Notes under the pieces: model-generated
Databases searched by the model: none
What the model was told of the DNA's origin: nothing
The model's input: the letters and a program-made list of their open reading frames with translations, nothing else
Program-made: the position numbers and the translations under genes
DNA from: Winogradskyella aurantia
GTDB lineage: Bacteria; Bacteroidota; Bacteroidia; Flavobacteriales; Flavobacteriaceae
Direction of reading: 5' to 3'
Length of the DNA stretch: 64,000 nucleotides
Assembly: GCF_002266855.1 (NCBI RefSeq)
Contig: NZ_NGJN01000004.1
Location: 1-64,000, forward strand
Shown: positions 23,780 to 33,348 of the stretch, piece after piece
Position numbering within the stretch: the stretch's first letter is position 1
Layout of the letters: each line of letters opens with the position of its first letter

Positions 23780-24817
23780 ATGAACATTTGCTTTATAATG
23801 TATCCTTGGGATGAGATTGATCCAGAAAATGACACGAGTCTAGCCTTAATCAAGGAATGTGTGAAACGTGGTCACGGTGTGGCCATGTGTACACCGGCCA
23901 ATTTAACCATTAGAGACAGTGTAACCAACGCGTTTTGTAATGTGATCGGTCGTATGGATAAGGTGCCATCAACTTTAAAATCATTCTACAATAAGGTGAA
24001 ACTACGTGAGGAGATGTTACCCTTAGCTGGTTTTGACGCTCTCTTTTTCAGGGCCAACCCACCTTTAGACCCTTTAATGCTCAATTTTCTGGATTCCGTA
24101 AAAGAGGATGTGTTCATAGTCAATTCCCTTGAGGGCATGCGTGAAGCCAATAATAAGCTTTATACCGCGGCTTTTGGTGCATCACACAGTAATATTATTC
24201 CCAATACCCATGTGTCCAAAAATAAAAAGTACCTCATTGAGCAAATCAAGGAATCGAAAAGTGACAAAATGATCTTGAAGCCGTTGAACGGTTTCGGCGG
24301 ATCTGGGGTAATTCTTATTGAAAAATCGGCTATGAGCAATATAAATTCCTTGTTGGATTTTTATATTACAAGTTCAGACGGCAGTTCTAATTACGTTATC
24401 CTTCAAGATTATATAGACGGTGCGGACCAAGGTGATGTTAGGATTTTATTGCTTAATGGCGAGCCCGTAGGTGCAATGAGACGTGTTCCTGGATCTGATG
24501 ATCACCGCTCAAATGTCTCTGCGGGAGGCTCCGTGCAAAAACATACCCTGACTAAGGCTGAAAAAGCACTATGTAAGCAAATAGGACCAAAATTGGTTAA
24601 GGATGGCCTTTATTTTGTGGGGATTGATGTGATTGGCGGAAAACTAGTTGAGGTAAATGTTATGTCACCCGGTGGTATTACCTACATCAATAAAGTCTAT
24701 AAAACTAAAATAAAGGTAGAGGAAAAGGTCATTGATTTTCTGGAAAGTAAGGTTTTGGACAAGCTTCAGGCGTTTGATAGAAGAACCAGGTTGCGGAAGA
24801 CCGTTGATGAGGCCTAA
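23780..24817 (+). CDS. ATP-grasp ligase, glutathione synthase-like
   Basis: A 345-residue protein with the GshB-like fold: N-terminal PWDEIDPENDTSLALIKEC, FFRANPPLDP near residue 95, then the ATP-grasp core with ILKPLNGFGGSGVILIE (lysine and glycine loop, about 170-186), LQDYIDGADQGDVRILLLNG, and the metal site FVGIDVIGGKLVEVNVMSPGG. It forms an amide bond between a carboxylate and an amine at the cost of ATP. No gamma-glutamylcysteine ligase is present in this stretch. Its partners are a small protein, an N-formylglutamate amidohydrolase-like enzyme and a QEGLA metallopeptidase, which suggests a dedicated peptide or amide metabolite rather than classical glutathione. That reading is inferred. 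Confidence 0.82.
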   Translation: MNICFIMYPWDEIDPENDTSLALIKECVKRGHGVAMCTPANLTIRDSVTNAFCNVIGRMDKVPSTLKSFYNKVKLREEMLPLAGFDALFFRANPPLDPLMLNFLDSVKEDVFIVNSLEGMREANNKLYTAAFGASHSNIIPNTHVSKNKKYLIEQIKESKSDKMILKPLNGFGGSGVILIEKSAMSNINSLLDFYITSSDGSSNYVILQDYIDGADQGDVRILLLNGEPVGAMRRVPGSDDHRSNVSAGGSVQKHTLTKAEKALCKQIGPKLVKDGLYFVGIDVIGGKLVEVNVMSPGGITYINKVYKTKIKVEEKVIDFLESKVLDKLQAFDRRTRLRKTVDEA

Positions 24818-24870
24818 TTGAATAGTTGTAAAACGTAGCACTTAAATTTAATTCCAATTTTATATAAACA

Positions 24871-25206
24871 ATGAAAACGGTTGATTGGACCCGCGATGAA
24901 CTTTTAGCTTATATCCTACTGTTTGCCGCAAATTCAGATTTTAAAGAGGATAATAAAGAGCGCAATGTGATTATATCCAAAGTAGATGTCTACACATTTC
25001 AAGAAATCCATGATGAATTCAACAATGACAATGATTATCAAGGAATTCAAAAAATAATGGCCAGTCTTAGACAGCATAATTACGAGCAGGAGGATGTGGA
25101 AATCCTTTTGGCTGATATTAAAACCTTATTCTTTTCGGATGGTAAGTTTAACATCCAGGAACGGAATATGTTGAAATGTTTGAATCGCTTATTTAAAACG
25201 CTTTAA
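24871..25206 (+). CDS. small acidic protein of the ATP-grasp operon, unknown
   Basis: A 111-residue helical, mostly acidic protein without signal peptide or membrane segment. LLAYILLFAANSDFKEDNKERNVII near the N-terminus and FFSDGKFNIQERNMLKCLNRLF at the C-terminus resemble the repeated D-G-x-x-x-x-E-x-x-x-L helical pattern of TerB-like domains, which bind metal, but the match is weak. Its stop codon overlaps the start of the downstream amidohydrolase gene by one base (TAATG), so the two are translationally coupled. Confidence 0.65.
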   Translation: MKTVDWTRDELLAYILLFAANSDFKEDNKERNVIISKVDVYTFQEIHDEFNNDNDYQGIQKIMASLRQHNYEQEDVEILLADIKTLFFSDGKFNIQERNMLKCLNRLFKTL

Positions 25207-26036
25207 TGGAAAAACTCCCTATCGAGGCCATCATAAGAAAAATAAAGGCAGAAGAAGTCTTCCACGCCGTTTCTGAGGATTATAGCTTTACGCTAAAAAT
25301 AGAAAGTTATGCACACTATGTATGCGCTGCCATTCATGATGGTCACCAATTTAGAAAAGACCTTTGGGATAATTGTTTGCATACAGAGTACGACCGTTGG
25401 TACGAGGAAGACCCAGAGACCAAGGCTATGGTGCAGTCTCATCCTATAGTTATTGCTGCACGCGATTCGCGTTTTGAATACGACCTAAATCGTTTTCCAG
25501 AGGAAGCGGTTTTTGAAACCGCGTGGGGCAAGCAGTTATGGAAACAGCCATTACCAGCTAAGGAAACAGCCAAAAGCCTACAAAAACATACTAATTTTTT
25601 TAGGGTCGTTGAAGCCTTAATCTCTAAACTTGAGGACAAATTTGGAGCGTGTATCGTTTACGATATGCACAGCTACAACTGGCAACGCTGGGATAGGGAA
25701 GTACCGACGTGGAATTTAGGAACCTCTAATATTGACAATGATAGGTTTGGAGCTTTGATTGAGTCTTGGCGACTGGACTTAGAGAGCATTGAGTTACCCC
25801 ACCAAATAAAGCAGACAGCAAAAATTAATGATACCTTTTACGGTAACGGGTATTTTTTAAGGTTTATAACCAATACCTTTGACCACACTTTGGTTTTGGC
25901 TACAGAAATCGCTAAGGTCTATTGCGACGAGTACAAACAGATTATTTACCCAGAGGTAGTGGATGCGGTAGAAAGACAACTTAAAAGATTAGTACCCAAA
26001 CACGCACAGGAATTTTACGAGACCTTTATACACTAA
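25206..26036 (+). CDS. N-formylglutamate amidohydrolase family protein
   Basis: A zinc amidohydrolase of 276 residues. The segments CAAIHDGHQFRKDL (38-51), DSRFEYDLNR (79-88), and YDMHSYNW (about 149-156) match the three metal/substrate blocks of N-formylglutamate deformylase-like enzymes (H-x-G-x-x-x, D-R-x-x-x-D-L-N-R, D-x-H-S). Histidine degradation genes that would supply N-formylglutamate are absent nearby. With the ATP-grasp and QEGLA proteins it recurs as an operon in many bacteria, so its natural substrate may be the product of that pathway. It overlaps both neighbours by a single base. Confidence 0.85.
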   Translation: MEKLPIEAIIRKIKAEEVFHAVSEDYSFTLKIESYAHYVCAAIHDGHQFRKDLWDNCLHTEYDRWYEEDPETKAMVQSHPIVIAARDSRFEYDLNRFPEEAVFETAWGKQLWKQPLPAKETAKSLQKHTNFFRVVEALISKLEDKFGACIVYDMHSYNWQRWDREVPTWNLGTSNIDNDRFGALIESWRLDLESIELPHQIKQTAKINDTFYGNGYFLRFITNTFDHTLVLATEIAKVYCDEYKQIIYPEVVDAVERQLKRLVPKHAQEFYETFIH

Positions 26037-27196
26037 TGGCCCAAATAAAAACAACGGATGAGTTTCAGGAGATATTTGAAATAGATGCCAATATCAATCG
26101 TCTGGTGAAGAAGATTGAATTGCTCAATTACATCAATCCACAAAATATCGCAGCAGAGAAAAAGAAGTTTTTTTCTGCCAAGTACAATTACGAGCCCGAA
26201 TTTAAGTATCCTAAAATACGTTTTAATGGTTACAAGCTGCACCGCCTGTTTTTTTCTCAGCGTCTTGAGCGGATTGAAGATGACGATATCCGAGCCTTAT
26301 ACGAAGATATTATTTACGACTATTCTGGACTGGTTGAATGTATTGAAACCATAGGGCAGGGCCGTAAGTTTTATTTCAATAGCCTTAAGAGTTTCGGTAC
26401 TCCGACCGAACGGTCTCTCGACAATGCCAAATTCATTCTTCGCTTTGAGGATTCCGAGTTTAATGAAGAAATGTTGCCATTGTATAATGCTGTAGAGGCC
26501 AGGGAATACTTTGATGAATTTTCTAAACGTTACGATTTTAAGTACAATATTAAGATATCCAATAATCTCTCCGCGGCTGCCATGGTTTTGAACAACACAC
26601 AAACCTTGGTATTGAGGAAAAGCCATAAGTTCAGTTTAAATCAGCTTAAAGTACTCACCAATCATGAAATAGGTGTGCATATGGTTACGACGTTCAATGC
26701 CCTGTCACAGCCTTTAAAAATATTCTCTAATGGGTTTCCCAATAATGTTGAGACCCAAGAAGGACTTGCCGTCTATTCAGAATTCATGAGCGGATGTTTA
26801 ACGGTTGATCGCCTTAAAGAGCTGTCCTTTAGGGTTATTGCGGTGGACAGTTTAAACAAAGGCTATAACTTCTCAGATACGTTTCATTTATTGCACAACC
26901 AGCACAAGCTCAATAGAGACAAAGCCTTTGCCATTACATTGAGAGTGCATCGCGGTGGAGGGTTTACCAAAGACCATTTGTATTTAAAAGGTATTCGTAA
27001 TATCTACAAATACGCCAGGAACGGTAAGGACTTAGGCCTATTGCTAACCGGAAAGGTTAGTGAGGAATACTTACCCGCCATAAATAAACTTTTAGACCTA
27101 GGTTTGGCAGTGCCACCAAAATATAGTACTGATGCTTATAGCACCAATGACAACAAAGACCCCAATCTAGATTTTATTCTTAAAAGTCTAAAATAG
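26036..27196 (+). CDS. QEGLA-motif (DUF1704) metallopeptidase-like protein
   Basis: The protein has 386 residues. The family motif TQEGLAVYSEF (240-250) and the upstream NHEIGVHMVTTFN (209-221) form an HExxxH (His210, Glu211, His215) plus downstream Glu zinc site. This is the layout of the DUF1704/TIGR02421 family, annotated as flavohemoglobin expression-modulating, and of its eukaryotic relatives (MATCAP), which are carboxypeptidases removing C-terminal tyrosine. A peptidase role is therefore likely; the substrate is unknown. It is the last gene of the ATP-grasp operon, coupled by a one-base overlap. Confidence 0.82.
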   Translation: MAQIKTTDEFQEIFEIDANINRLVKKIELLNYINPQNIAAEKKKFFSAKYNYEPEFKYPKIRFNGYKLHRLFFSQRLERIEDDDIRALYEDIIYDYSGLVECIETIGQGRKFYFNSLKSFGTPTERSLDNAKFILRFEDSEFNEEMLPLYNAVEAREYFDEFSKRYDFKYNIKISNNLSAAAMVLNNTQTLVLRKSHKFSLNQLKVLTNHEIGVHMVTTFNALSQPLKIFSNGFPNNVETQEGLAVYSEFMSGCLTVDRLKELSFRVIAVDSLNKGYNFSDTFHLLHNQHKLNRDKAFAITLRVHRGGGFTKDHLYLKGIRNIYKYARNGKDLGLLLTGKVSEEYLPAINKLLDLGLAVPPKYSTDAYSTNDNKDPNLDFILKSLK

Positions 27197-27579
27197 CTTT
27201 TGAAAGTGCTGAGATTCTTTTATCTCAAATGGCATAACCTATCCGGTCTTAATGAGAAGTCTAATAGTTTTTTGCTTTACTACAATTCTTTAAGCCACGT
27301 GAAGTTAACTTCGAGTTTTCATATAAAACATAAAACATAGCTCCATGGTTTTATAAGTAACTGATGCAGTTTATAGATGATTTTTACGGGTTGTAAATTT
27401 TAATCAAGAATTAAGGCTCTATATCGATTATTTTTTAAAACATCAGTGATAGTATTCTATATTTGAACGGACAAAATAATGTGCTATTAATCAATACTAT
27501 ATGTTCCCTCAATTTAAAAAATTGATATAGAGTTTTTGTTTACATTAAATTAGTTTAAGTAAGTTGTTAATTTAAGAAG
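27197..27579. other. noncoding spacer, nothing recognised
   Basis: About 380 bases of AT-rich sequence with no reading frame longer than a dozen codons in a plausible context, no recognisable RNA and no repeat shared with the rest of the window. A shared terminator follows at 27580. Confidence 0.5.
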
Positions 27580-27611
27580 GCCTTTTGGAGTTTAATCTAA
27601 AAGGCTTTTTT
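27580..27611. terminator. terminator between QEGLA operon and DCC gene
   Basis: GCCTTTT (27580-27586) and AAAAGGC (27599-27605) pair across a 12-base loop, with six T after it on the plus strand. It lies directly after the stop codon of the minus-strand DCC gene as well, so it may serve both directions, more strongly the plus. Confidence 0.6.
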
Positions 27612-28032
27612 AGTCTAGGAATTTAGCTTGAAGCTCAGGTGTTGGAACCATACAACTTTCTTTTTTACCGAACCACTTGTAACGGTTTTTGGCTATTACG
27701 TCATAAGCCCAATTTCTTATAAAGTTGGGTACCAAAAAGAATACGGAATAAAGGTACGTAGGGAAACTAAGATGTCTTGCAATGTGCAAGGCCGCAGATG
27801 ATTTATACCTTAGTCTGTTTGAGACGGGGTCGTAAAGTAATATTGAGTCAATTTTATGTGTGTCTACATTGAACTTCTGGATAACCGCTTGACCAACCTC
27901 ACTTTGTAAGGGAGCAAAAATAAATCTATTGTTTTGATCACGCTTAATTATATATAATACACTGGTATTGCATAAGTTGCAAACGCCATCAAACAAAATC
28001 AATTGTCGGTCTTTTGGAATATCTAAAATCAC
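27610..28032 (-). CDS. DCC-family thiol-disulfide oxidoreductase-like protein (DUF393)
   Basis: A 140-residue protein with LILFDGVCNLCNTSV (12-26), the D-x-x-C-x-x-C motif that names the family, and a FAPLQSEVGQ block. The fold is thioredoxin-like, and members are predicted to carry out thiol-disulfide exchange, although few have been tested. A hydrophobic stretch near residues 90-110 (YLYSVFFLVPNFIRNWAYDVIA) may touch the membrane. It is adjacent to the TPR regulator gene (23-bp gap, same strand). Confidence 0.85.
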   Translation of the reverse strand: MILDIPKDRQLILFDGVCNLCNTSVLYIIKRDQNNRFIFAPLQSEVGQAVIQKFNVDTHKIDSILLYDPVSNRLRYKSSAALHIARHLSFPTYLYSVFFLVPNFIRNWAYDVIAKNRYKWFGKKESCMVPTPELQAKFLD

Positions 28033-28054
28033 AAAACAAAGATAACCTTTGTAT

Positions 28055-29947
28055 CTATAGGGTATTTAAAAATTCCGTTAAATCCACATCCTTGTCCAGT
28101 TCAAGTTTCTTTTTTAAACGGTACTTCGATTTAGTGACACTATCGGGCAACACATTGAGCATTGAGGCTATTTCCTTTGTAGAAAGTTTCATACGTAAAA
28201 AAGACGCAAGACGTATGTCCTTTTCAGATATATCACTGGCCATTTCCTTAATTTTAACATCAAAATTATTATGTACCTCAGAGAAATAGGATTTAAAGAC
28301 CTCCCAATCCTTATCTTCCGCACTTTCTTTTCTTAAGAGCATCACCAGACGTCTAAACTCAACTTTAAATAATTCGGGCGATTGTTTGATCTTTTCTAAA
28401 TTCTCCTTTAATTCTTGTATAAAGGTATTTTTCTGAACCAAATGAAGGGTTTGGGAGGCGAGTTCCTTCTTCTTAAATTCAATCTCTTGCTTGTAGATTT
28501 CTTCTTGCTTTTGGCGCTCTATCTTATTTTTTTTCATGCGCTGTTTAAATCCAAAATAGAGCAGACCCGAAATAGCTAGAAACGAAAACATCCCAATGCT
28601 ATAGATGGTTTTGGTCAGCTTATCATTTTGAGCCTGGGCATTTAAAGTTTTTATTTCCTCATTTTGAAGTGCTATCTTAGCTTTATTCTTGTCGGTCTCA
28701 TAGATAGTTTTTAGCTCTTCAATTTGTTGTGACTTCTTAATATTGAACAAGCTGTCCTTTATCTTTTGGGATTCTTTTAAATAATAGATTGCAGGGTCAG
28801 CCTTTTTGGATTTCAAGAGAATGTCCGACTGGAGTTTGTAAAAATCTGCTAAATAGGGTAGTGCGCCCATAGATTTAGTAATTGAAATCGCCTTATCATT
28901 GTAGCTTAAAGCACTTGACAAGTCGTTTAATTCATAATCGATTTTTGATAATCCGTTATAGGCATTGGCCAAACCCAATTGAAGGTTTTCAGTTTCTGTA
29001 ATTGTCTTTGCTTCATTGAGTAGCGTCTTTGCCTTGGTGTAATTTTTATTCATCAATTCTAATTCCGCAAGATTATGCATACTGTTTGAAAGTGACATTT
29101 TATTTTCAACAGCTCTAGAATTTTCAATAGCTAAATCAAATTGTCTTTTAGCTTCATCATAGTTATTTAGGTTTTGAAAAGAAATTCCCAAAGAGTTATG
29201 CGCATAGGCCGCGTAAATTTTATCATCGAGCTTTTTGTATATATCGATGGCCTGTTGAAAATAATCAATCGAAGAACTATGATTCCCAAGGGCAGATTCA
29301 ATATCACCGATTTGCTTCAACACATCTGCTTTTCTTGATTCATGATTAATGTCTTCAAAACACTTTAATGCGGCAAGGGCTTCTTCTAGTGCCAATTTAT
29401 AACTACCCTTTTCAATGTATATGTTAGCTAATGAATTATGTTGAGCACCAATAAATTTGGTCTTTAAATCGCCATCGGCTTCATTGTCTTTTATGGATTG
29501 TAAGGTTTCCTTTGTGAGTGCAATAGCTTCATCCATTTCCCCATTGAGTCGTTTGATATCTGATATAGAGTGATTGATGAAGATGATACCTCTGGTACTA
29601 TTTATAGCTTTAAAATATTGTTTTCCTATATTGTAATAATATAGAGCAGAGTCGTTCTCACCTCTGTTAGAATGGTAGTTGCCAAGGTGCATATTACCTA
29701 CACCTAGACCTTTGATGTAATTAATTTTTTTTGAAATTTCTAATTCTTGTAAGGCGTACTGTTTGGCTTCTTCCGGTTGCGAAAACATCAATTTTTCGTG
29801 AAGTAGGGTTAAGATGGCGACTTTAACGGAGTCATTTTCACTTCTGTTTTTTAATTCCAGTTTTAGACTATCAATGAGTTTTGTTTGTTGTGAAAAACCG
29901 AATTGGAATAATAGGGCAGCTAGTATAATAAAGGTGGTTTTTTTCAT
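28055..29947 (-). CDS. TPR-repeat membrane protein with C-terminal HTH domain
   Basis: A 630-residue protein. Signal peptide at 1-19 (ending FQFGFSQQ), about nine tetratricopeptide repeats (30-400), a transmembrane helix (about 455-477, IYSIGMFSFLAISGLLYFGF), a cytoplasmic coiled coil rich in Lys/Glu, and a C-terminal LuxR-like helix-turn-helix (LSTKEIASMLNVLPDSVTKSKYRLKKKL). This is the layout of Bacteroidota one-piece sensors in which a periplasmic TPR array is joined to an intracellular DNA-binding domain. The signal sensed and the target genes are unknown. Confidence 0.82.
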   Translation of the reverse strand: MKKTTFIILAALLFQFGFSQQTKLIDSLKLELKNRSENDSVKVAILTLLHEKLMFSQPEEAKQYALQELEISKKINYIKGLGVGNMHLGNYHSNRGENDSALYYYNIGKQYFKAINSTRGIIFINHSISDIKRLNGEMDEAIALTKETLQSIKDNEADGDLKTKFIGAQHNSLANIYIEKGSYKLALEEALAALKCFEDINHESRKADVLKQIGDIESALGNHSSSIDYFQQAIDIYKKLDDKIYAAYAHNSLGISFQNLNNYDEAKRQFDLAIENSRAVENKMSLSNSMHNLAELELMNKNYTKAKTLLNEAKTITETENLQLGLANAYNGLSKIDYELNDLSSALSYNDKAISITKSMGALPYLADFYKLQSDILLKSKKADPAIYYLKESQKIKDSLFNIKKSQQIEELKTIYETDKNKAKIALQNEEIKTLNAQAQNDKLTKTIYSIGMFSFLAISGLLYFGFKQRMKKNKIERQKQEEIYKQEIEFKKKELASQTLHLVQKNTFIQELKENLEKIKQSPELFKVEFRRLVMLLRKESAEDKDWEVFKSYFSEVHNNFDVKIKEMASDISEKDIRLASFLRMKLSTKEIASMLNVLPDSVTKSKYRLKKKLELDKDVDLTEFLNTL

Positions 29948-30086
29948 AACAGATTGGAATAAAGGTATTAAGACGAACTAAAGATACTAAAGCTTTTGCT
30001 ATACATCAAGTCTAAGGTTTTGGACATACAATCCCCAATCGTGAGTTTACCCCTAAAATGACGCTTAAAAACCGCTTAACGGGTTA

Positions 30087-32249
30087 TTAGATGGCTTCAA
30101 CCAATTCTAAAAGATCTAAGCTTACATTGGTCGTAAACATCCCGTAGTTGACATTGGCTTTGTTCTTTTCAATAGAATCAATACTACCGACCGCACGACC
30201 ATCGTGCATACGTACGCGATCGCCAACCTTAAGGATAGGTTTTGGTTTTTCCACGACGACCTCTTTCTTCTTGGCTTCTTTTTTCTTTTTACGGATGACA
30301 TCAACCTTTTTTTCGGCCTCTTGTTGTATTTGTTTTTCTTTGGCCTTTTCGGCACGTTTTTGTTTGGCTGACATCTTTTTTCGTTTGGCATTCTCTATTT
30401 GCACCAATCTAAAAAGTTCGTTCATCAGTTCGCGCTTGCGTTTGTTGTCAAAGAATTTTTCGGCCAAATCGTTTACCTTTTGCCCTAAGTAAATAAGTCG
30501 TTGGTTGCTATCATATAACTCCTGAAAGCTCTCGAGTTTTTTCTGAATTTTGATATTGGTTTCCTCTAACCGTTCAGCCTCGGACAGCTTCTTTTTCTCA
30601 TTTTCCTTAAGGGAGCGTTCCGTGCGCTCTAACTTACTGCGTTCCTTTTGGAGCTTTGCAATGGTAGCATCAAATCGTACTTTCCCGCGTTCAATCTTCT
30701 TTTTTGATTTATTGATTAAACTGTAGGGTATACCATTTTTCTGCGCAACTTCGAAGGTGAAGGAACTTCCGGCCTGTCCAGTGACCAGTTTGTACATGGG
30801 CTCTAGACTTTTCTCATTAAATAACATATTGGCATTGGTCATATGTGGTAATTCGTTTGCCAACAGTTTGAGATTTGAATAGTGTGTTGTAATTATGCCA
30901 TAGGCACCGCGCTCGTAAAATAACTCTAAAAAGGTTTCAGCTAAGGCACCACCTAATTCAGGGTCGCTACCGGTCCCAAATTCATCTATTAAAAACAAGG
31001 TATTTTTATTAACCTTCTTTAGAAAGTAGTTCATTTGTTTTAACCGATAACTGTAGGTACTTAAATGATTTTCTATAGATTGGTTGTCACCGATATCACT
31101 GACAATTCTGTCAAATAAGCATACTTTACTGCGTTCGTGTACAGGTATGAGCATACCACTCTGTAGCATGGTTTGCAGCAGCCCTACGGTCTTTAGGGTA
31201 ATACTTTTTCCTCCTGCATTCGGCCCAGAAATCACAATAATCCTACTGTCTTCGCTTAAATGAATAGTTTGGGGAAATGTTTTTTCGTGCTTCTCCTTGT
31301 TGGTTAAATAGAGGAGTGGGTGATACGCATCTTTCATGAATACAGTTCTATCCTCCGTAATTTCAGGTAAAATAGCACTCATGCTTTGCGCATATTTAGC
31401 CTTTGCTGAAATAACATCGATACGAGTTAGAAAGTCCTGGTAACTTGTGAGAAGGGGTAAATAAAGTCGGATATAGTCTGTAAGGGATTTAAGAATCTTA
31501 ACCACCTCTTCCTTTTCCTCGTATTCCAAATTATTGAGTTCCCTAGAGTATTGTAATGTGGTTTCAGGCTCTATGTAAACAATGCTTCCCGTCTTACTGC
31601 CACCCATAATGGCACCCTTAACTTTTCGACGATACATGGCTTTTACGGCTAAAACACGCTTATTATCGACCACAGATTCACGTATCTCATCCAAATAATC
31701 TAAGTTGTGGTAAGTGTTCAACGCCGAAGAAAAGCTGCTATTGATCTTACCCTTGATTTTGTTTATAGAGCGTCTAAGCTCGGCCAATTGCGGTGAAGCA
31801 TTATCTTTGATATCGCCAAATCGATCGACAACAATATCAATTTGTTCAATGACGGTCTCCGTGATTTCTATACTGCTGGCGTATTGCTGAAGCTTTGGGT
31901 AATAATCCTTAAACTTATCCAGAAACTTCAGAATGCTGTTTACCGTTAAAGAGGTACTTACTATTTTTTTTAGGCTTGGTGTTTCGAGAAAGGTATTTTC
32001 AATTTTTAAAAGCTTTAGCTCCTTACTTATGGTTTCAAACCCATGATTTGGAATGCGATTGTCATTTTCAAATGAAGATAGGTACTCGTTTACATAAGCC
32101 AGTTCCCTAGCTAGTTTGTCTTTATCATTATAGGGCAAAATATTAAGCACCGCCGTGCTCCCCAATTCGGTTAGGCTATGTTCGCTAATTTGTTTTAAAA
32201 CCGTTGAAAACTCTAAGTCTTTTAAGGTTTTTTCATGTATGCTTATCAT
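30087..32249 (-). CDS. mutS2: MutS2 family protein without Smr domain
   Basis: A protein of 720 residues. The N-terminal helical lever and clamp region (1-290) includes the GAIMGGSKTGSIVYIEP block; the ATPase domain follows with Walker A ISGPNAGGKSITLKT (about 338-352), Walker B TLFLIDEFGTGSDPE and TTHYSNLK. A Lys/Glu-rich coiled coil follows (520-665), and the chain ends in a small KOW-like domain (VGDRVRMHDGRAVGSIDSI). The C-terminal Smr nuclease domain of classical MutS2 (about 780 residues) is absent. MutS2 acts on recombination intermediates or collided ribosomes; which function remains without Smr is open. Confidence 0.88.
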   Translation of the reverse strand: MISIHEKTLKDLEFSTVLKQISEHSLTELGSTAVLNILPYNDKDKLARELAYVNEYLSSFENDNRIPNHGFETISKELKLLKIENTFLETPSLKKIVSTSLTVNSILKFLDKFKDYYPKLQQYASSIEITETVIEQIDIVVDRFGDIKDNASPQLAELRRSINKIKGKINSSFSSALNTYHNLDYLDEIRESVVDNKRVLAVKAMYRRKVKGAIMGGSKTGSIVYIEPETTLQYSRELNNLEYEEKEEVVKILKSLTDYIRLYLPLLTSYQDFLTRIDVISAKAKYAQSMSAILPEITEDRTVFMKDAYHPLLYLTNKEKHEKTFPQTIHLSEDSRIIVISGPNAGGKSITLKTVGLLQTMLQSGMLIPVHERSKVCLFDRIVSDIGDNQSIENHLSTYSYRLKQMNYFLKKVNKNTLFLIDEFGTGSDPELGGALAETFLELFYERGAYGIITTHYSNLKLLANELPHMTNANMLFNEKSLEPMYKLVTGQAGSSFTFEVAQKNGIPYSLINKSKKKIERGKVRFDATIAKLQKERSKLERTERSLKENEKKKLSEAERLEETNIKIQKKLESFQELYDSNQRLIYLGQKVNDLAEKFFDNKRKRELMNELFRLVQIENAKRKKMSAKQKRAEKAKEKQIQQEAEKKVDVIRKKKKEAKKKEVVVEKPKPILKVGDRVRMHDGRAVGSIDSIEKNKANVNYGMFTTNVSLDLLELVEAI

Positions 32250-32350
32250 GAAGTCACGCTTTCAGAATGCAAATTTAGGGTAAATCAGAGGATATGCCTA
32301 GTACTTAACTTTACTTTTGGAATCCTTATTTTTGATAAAATTAATTTAGA

Positions 32351-33022
32351 ATGCAAGTAGACATTCATCCAAGTTGGACACCGTATTTACAGTCTGAATT
32401 TGCTAAGCCTTATTTTAAGGATTTGGTTGACTTTGTTAAGCTTGAGTACAGGCATCACCAATGTTTTCCTAAGGGGACTGATATTTTTAATGCCTTCGAC
32501 CACTGTCCGTTTGAAAACGCCAAAGTGGTTGTAATAGGCCAAGACCCGTATCATGGTCCTGGCCAAGCCAATGGCTTATGCTTTTCTGTTAACGATGGGA
32601 TTAGCCATCCGCCTTCACTTGTAAATATATTTAAGGAAATAGAACAGGATTTAGGGATTCCATACCCTAGCAGTGGTAATTTGATGCCTTGGGCAGACCA
32701 AGGGGTATTACTATTAAATGCCACCCTAACGGTAAGAGCTCATCAAGCTGGAAGTCACCAAGGAAAGGGCTGGGAGTTGTTCACCGATACAGTTATTAAA
32801 ATAATAAGTGAGAAAAAAAACAATGTCGTCTTTCTGCTTTGGGGTGGATATGCCCGAAAAAAGAAACGTCTTATTGACCTAAATAAACATCATGTTTTGG
32901 AATCTGGACACCCTTCCCCCTTAAGTGCTAATAGGGGCTATTGGTTTGGTAATAAACATTTTAGAAAAACTAACTCCCTGTTGGAGCAAGCTGGCGAGAA
33001 GGTAATTGATTGGTCGCTATAG
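32351..33022 (+). CDS. ung: uracil-DNA glycosylase
   Basis: A 223-residue family 1 UDG that removes uracil from DNA. The water-activating loop VIGQDPYHGPGQANGLCFSV carries Asp65. Uracil is recognised by the LLNATLTVR segment, and the minor-groove loop is GHPSPLSANRG. All catalytic residues are present and the length is typical. It is divergent from mutS2 with a 100-bp spacer, bringing two DNA maintenance genes together; co-regulation is not shown by the sequence. Confidence 0.97.
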   Translation: MQVDIHPSWTPYLQSEFAKPYFKDLVDFVKLEYRHHQCFPKGTDIFNAFDHCPFENAKVVVIGQDPYHGPGQANGLCFSVNDGISHPPSLVNIFKEIEQDLGIPYPSSGNLMPWADQGVLLLNATLTVRAHQAGSHQGKGWELFTDTVIKIISEKKNNVVFLLWGGYARKKKRLIDLNKHHVLESGHPSPLSANRGYWFGNKHFRKTNSLLEQAGEKVIDWSL

Positions 33023-33155
33023 AGCGCTTTACCTTATTAAGATTTACAGCCTTATGATTGTCTATGGTCTTTGTGGTTTTATTGCAACTAAAAAATAAAA
33101 GGAAAAAATTAAGAGCAACTAAAAAAGATAAAATAAGAACAATCGTTAAAATCAT
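32970..33155 (-). CDS. small single-span membrane protein
   Basis: A 61-residue frame with an N-terminal hydrophobic helix (residues 2-22) ending in FFSCNKTTK, then a basic tail. It resembles short flavobacterial proteins with an FSCNKT motif that I recall near ung. The last 53 bases overlap the 3' end of ung on the opposite strand. Only the first half has protein-like character; the overlapping tail may be fortuitous and the true C-terminus cannot be confirmed from one sequence. Confidence 0.45.
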   Translation of the reverse strand: MILTIVLILSFLVALNFFLLFFSCNKTTKTIDNHKAVNLNKVKRSIATNQLPSRQLAPTGS

Positions 33156-33348
33156 ACAGTTTTGGTTGATTAATTAATTAGTAGTATTCTGTGTATAACA
33201 AATGTAACTAAAATTTTGAAAAACTAAAAGTAACAGTAGGAATTCGGTGCATTATACTGATTTTCAATTAAATAACATGTAAATCTTTGCAAAAGCAATA
33301 GCTTTTAAAGAAAACCCTCTTCATAAAGATACAAATAGCATTGGTTAA

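Noticed and set aside
30122-30492. Frames in other phases over the lysine-rich end of mutS2
   Set aside because: Composition shadows of the coiled-coil codons, with no start context or independent motif.
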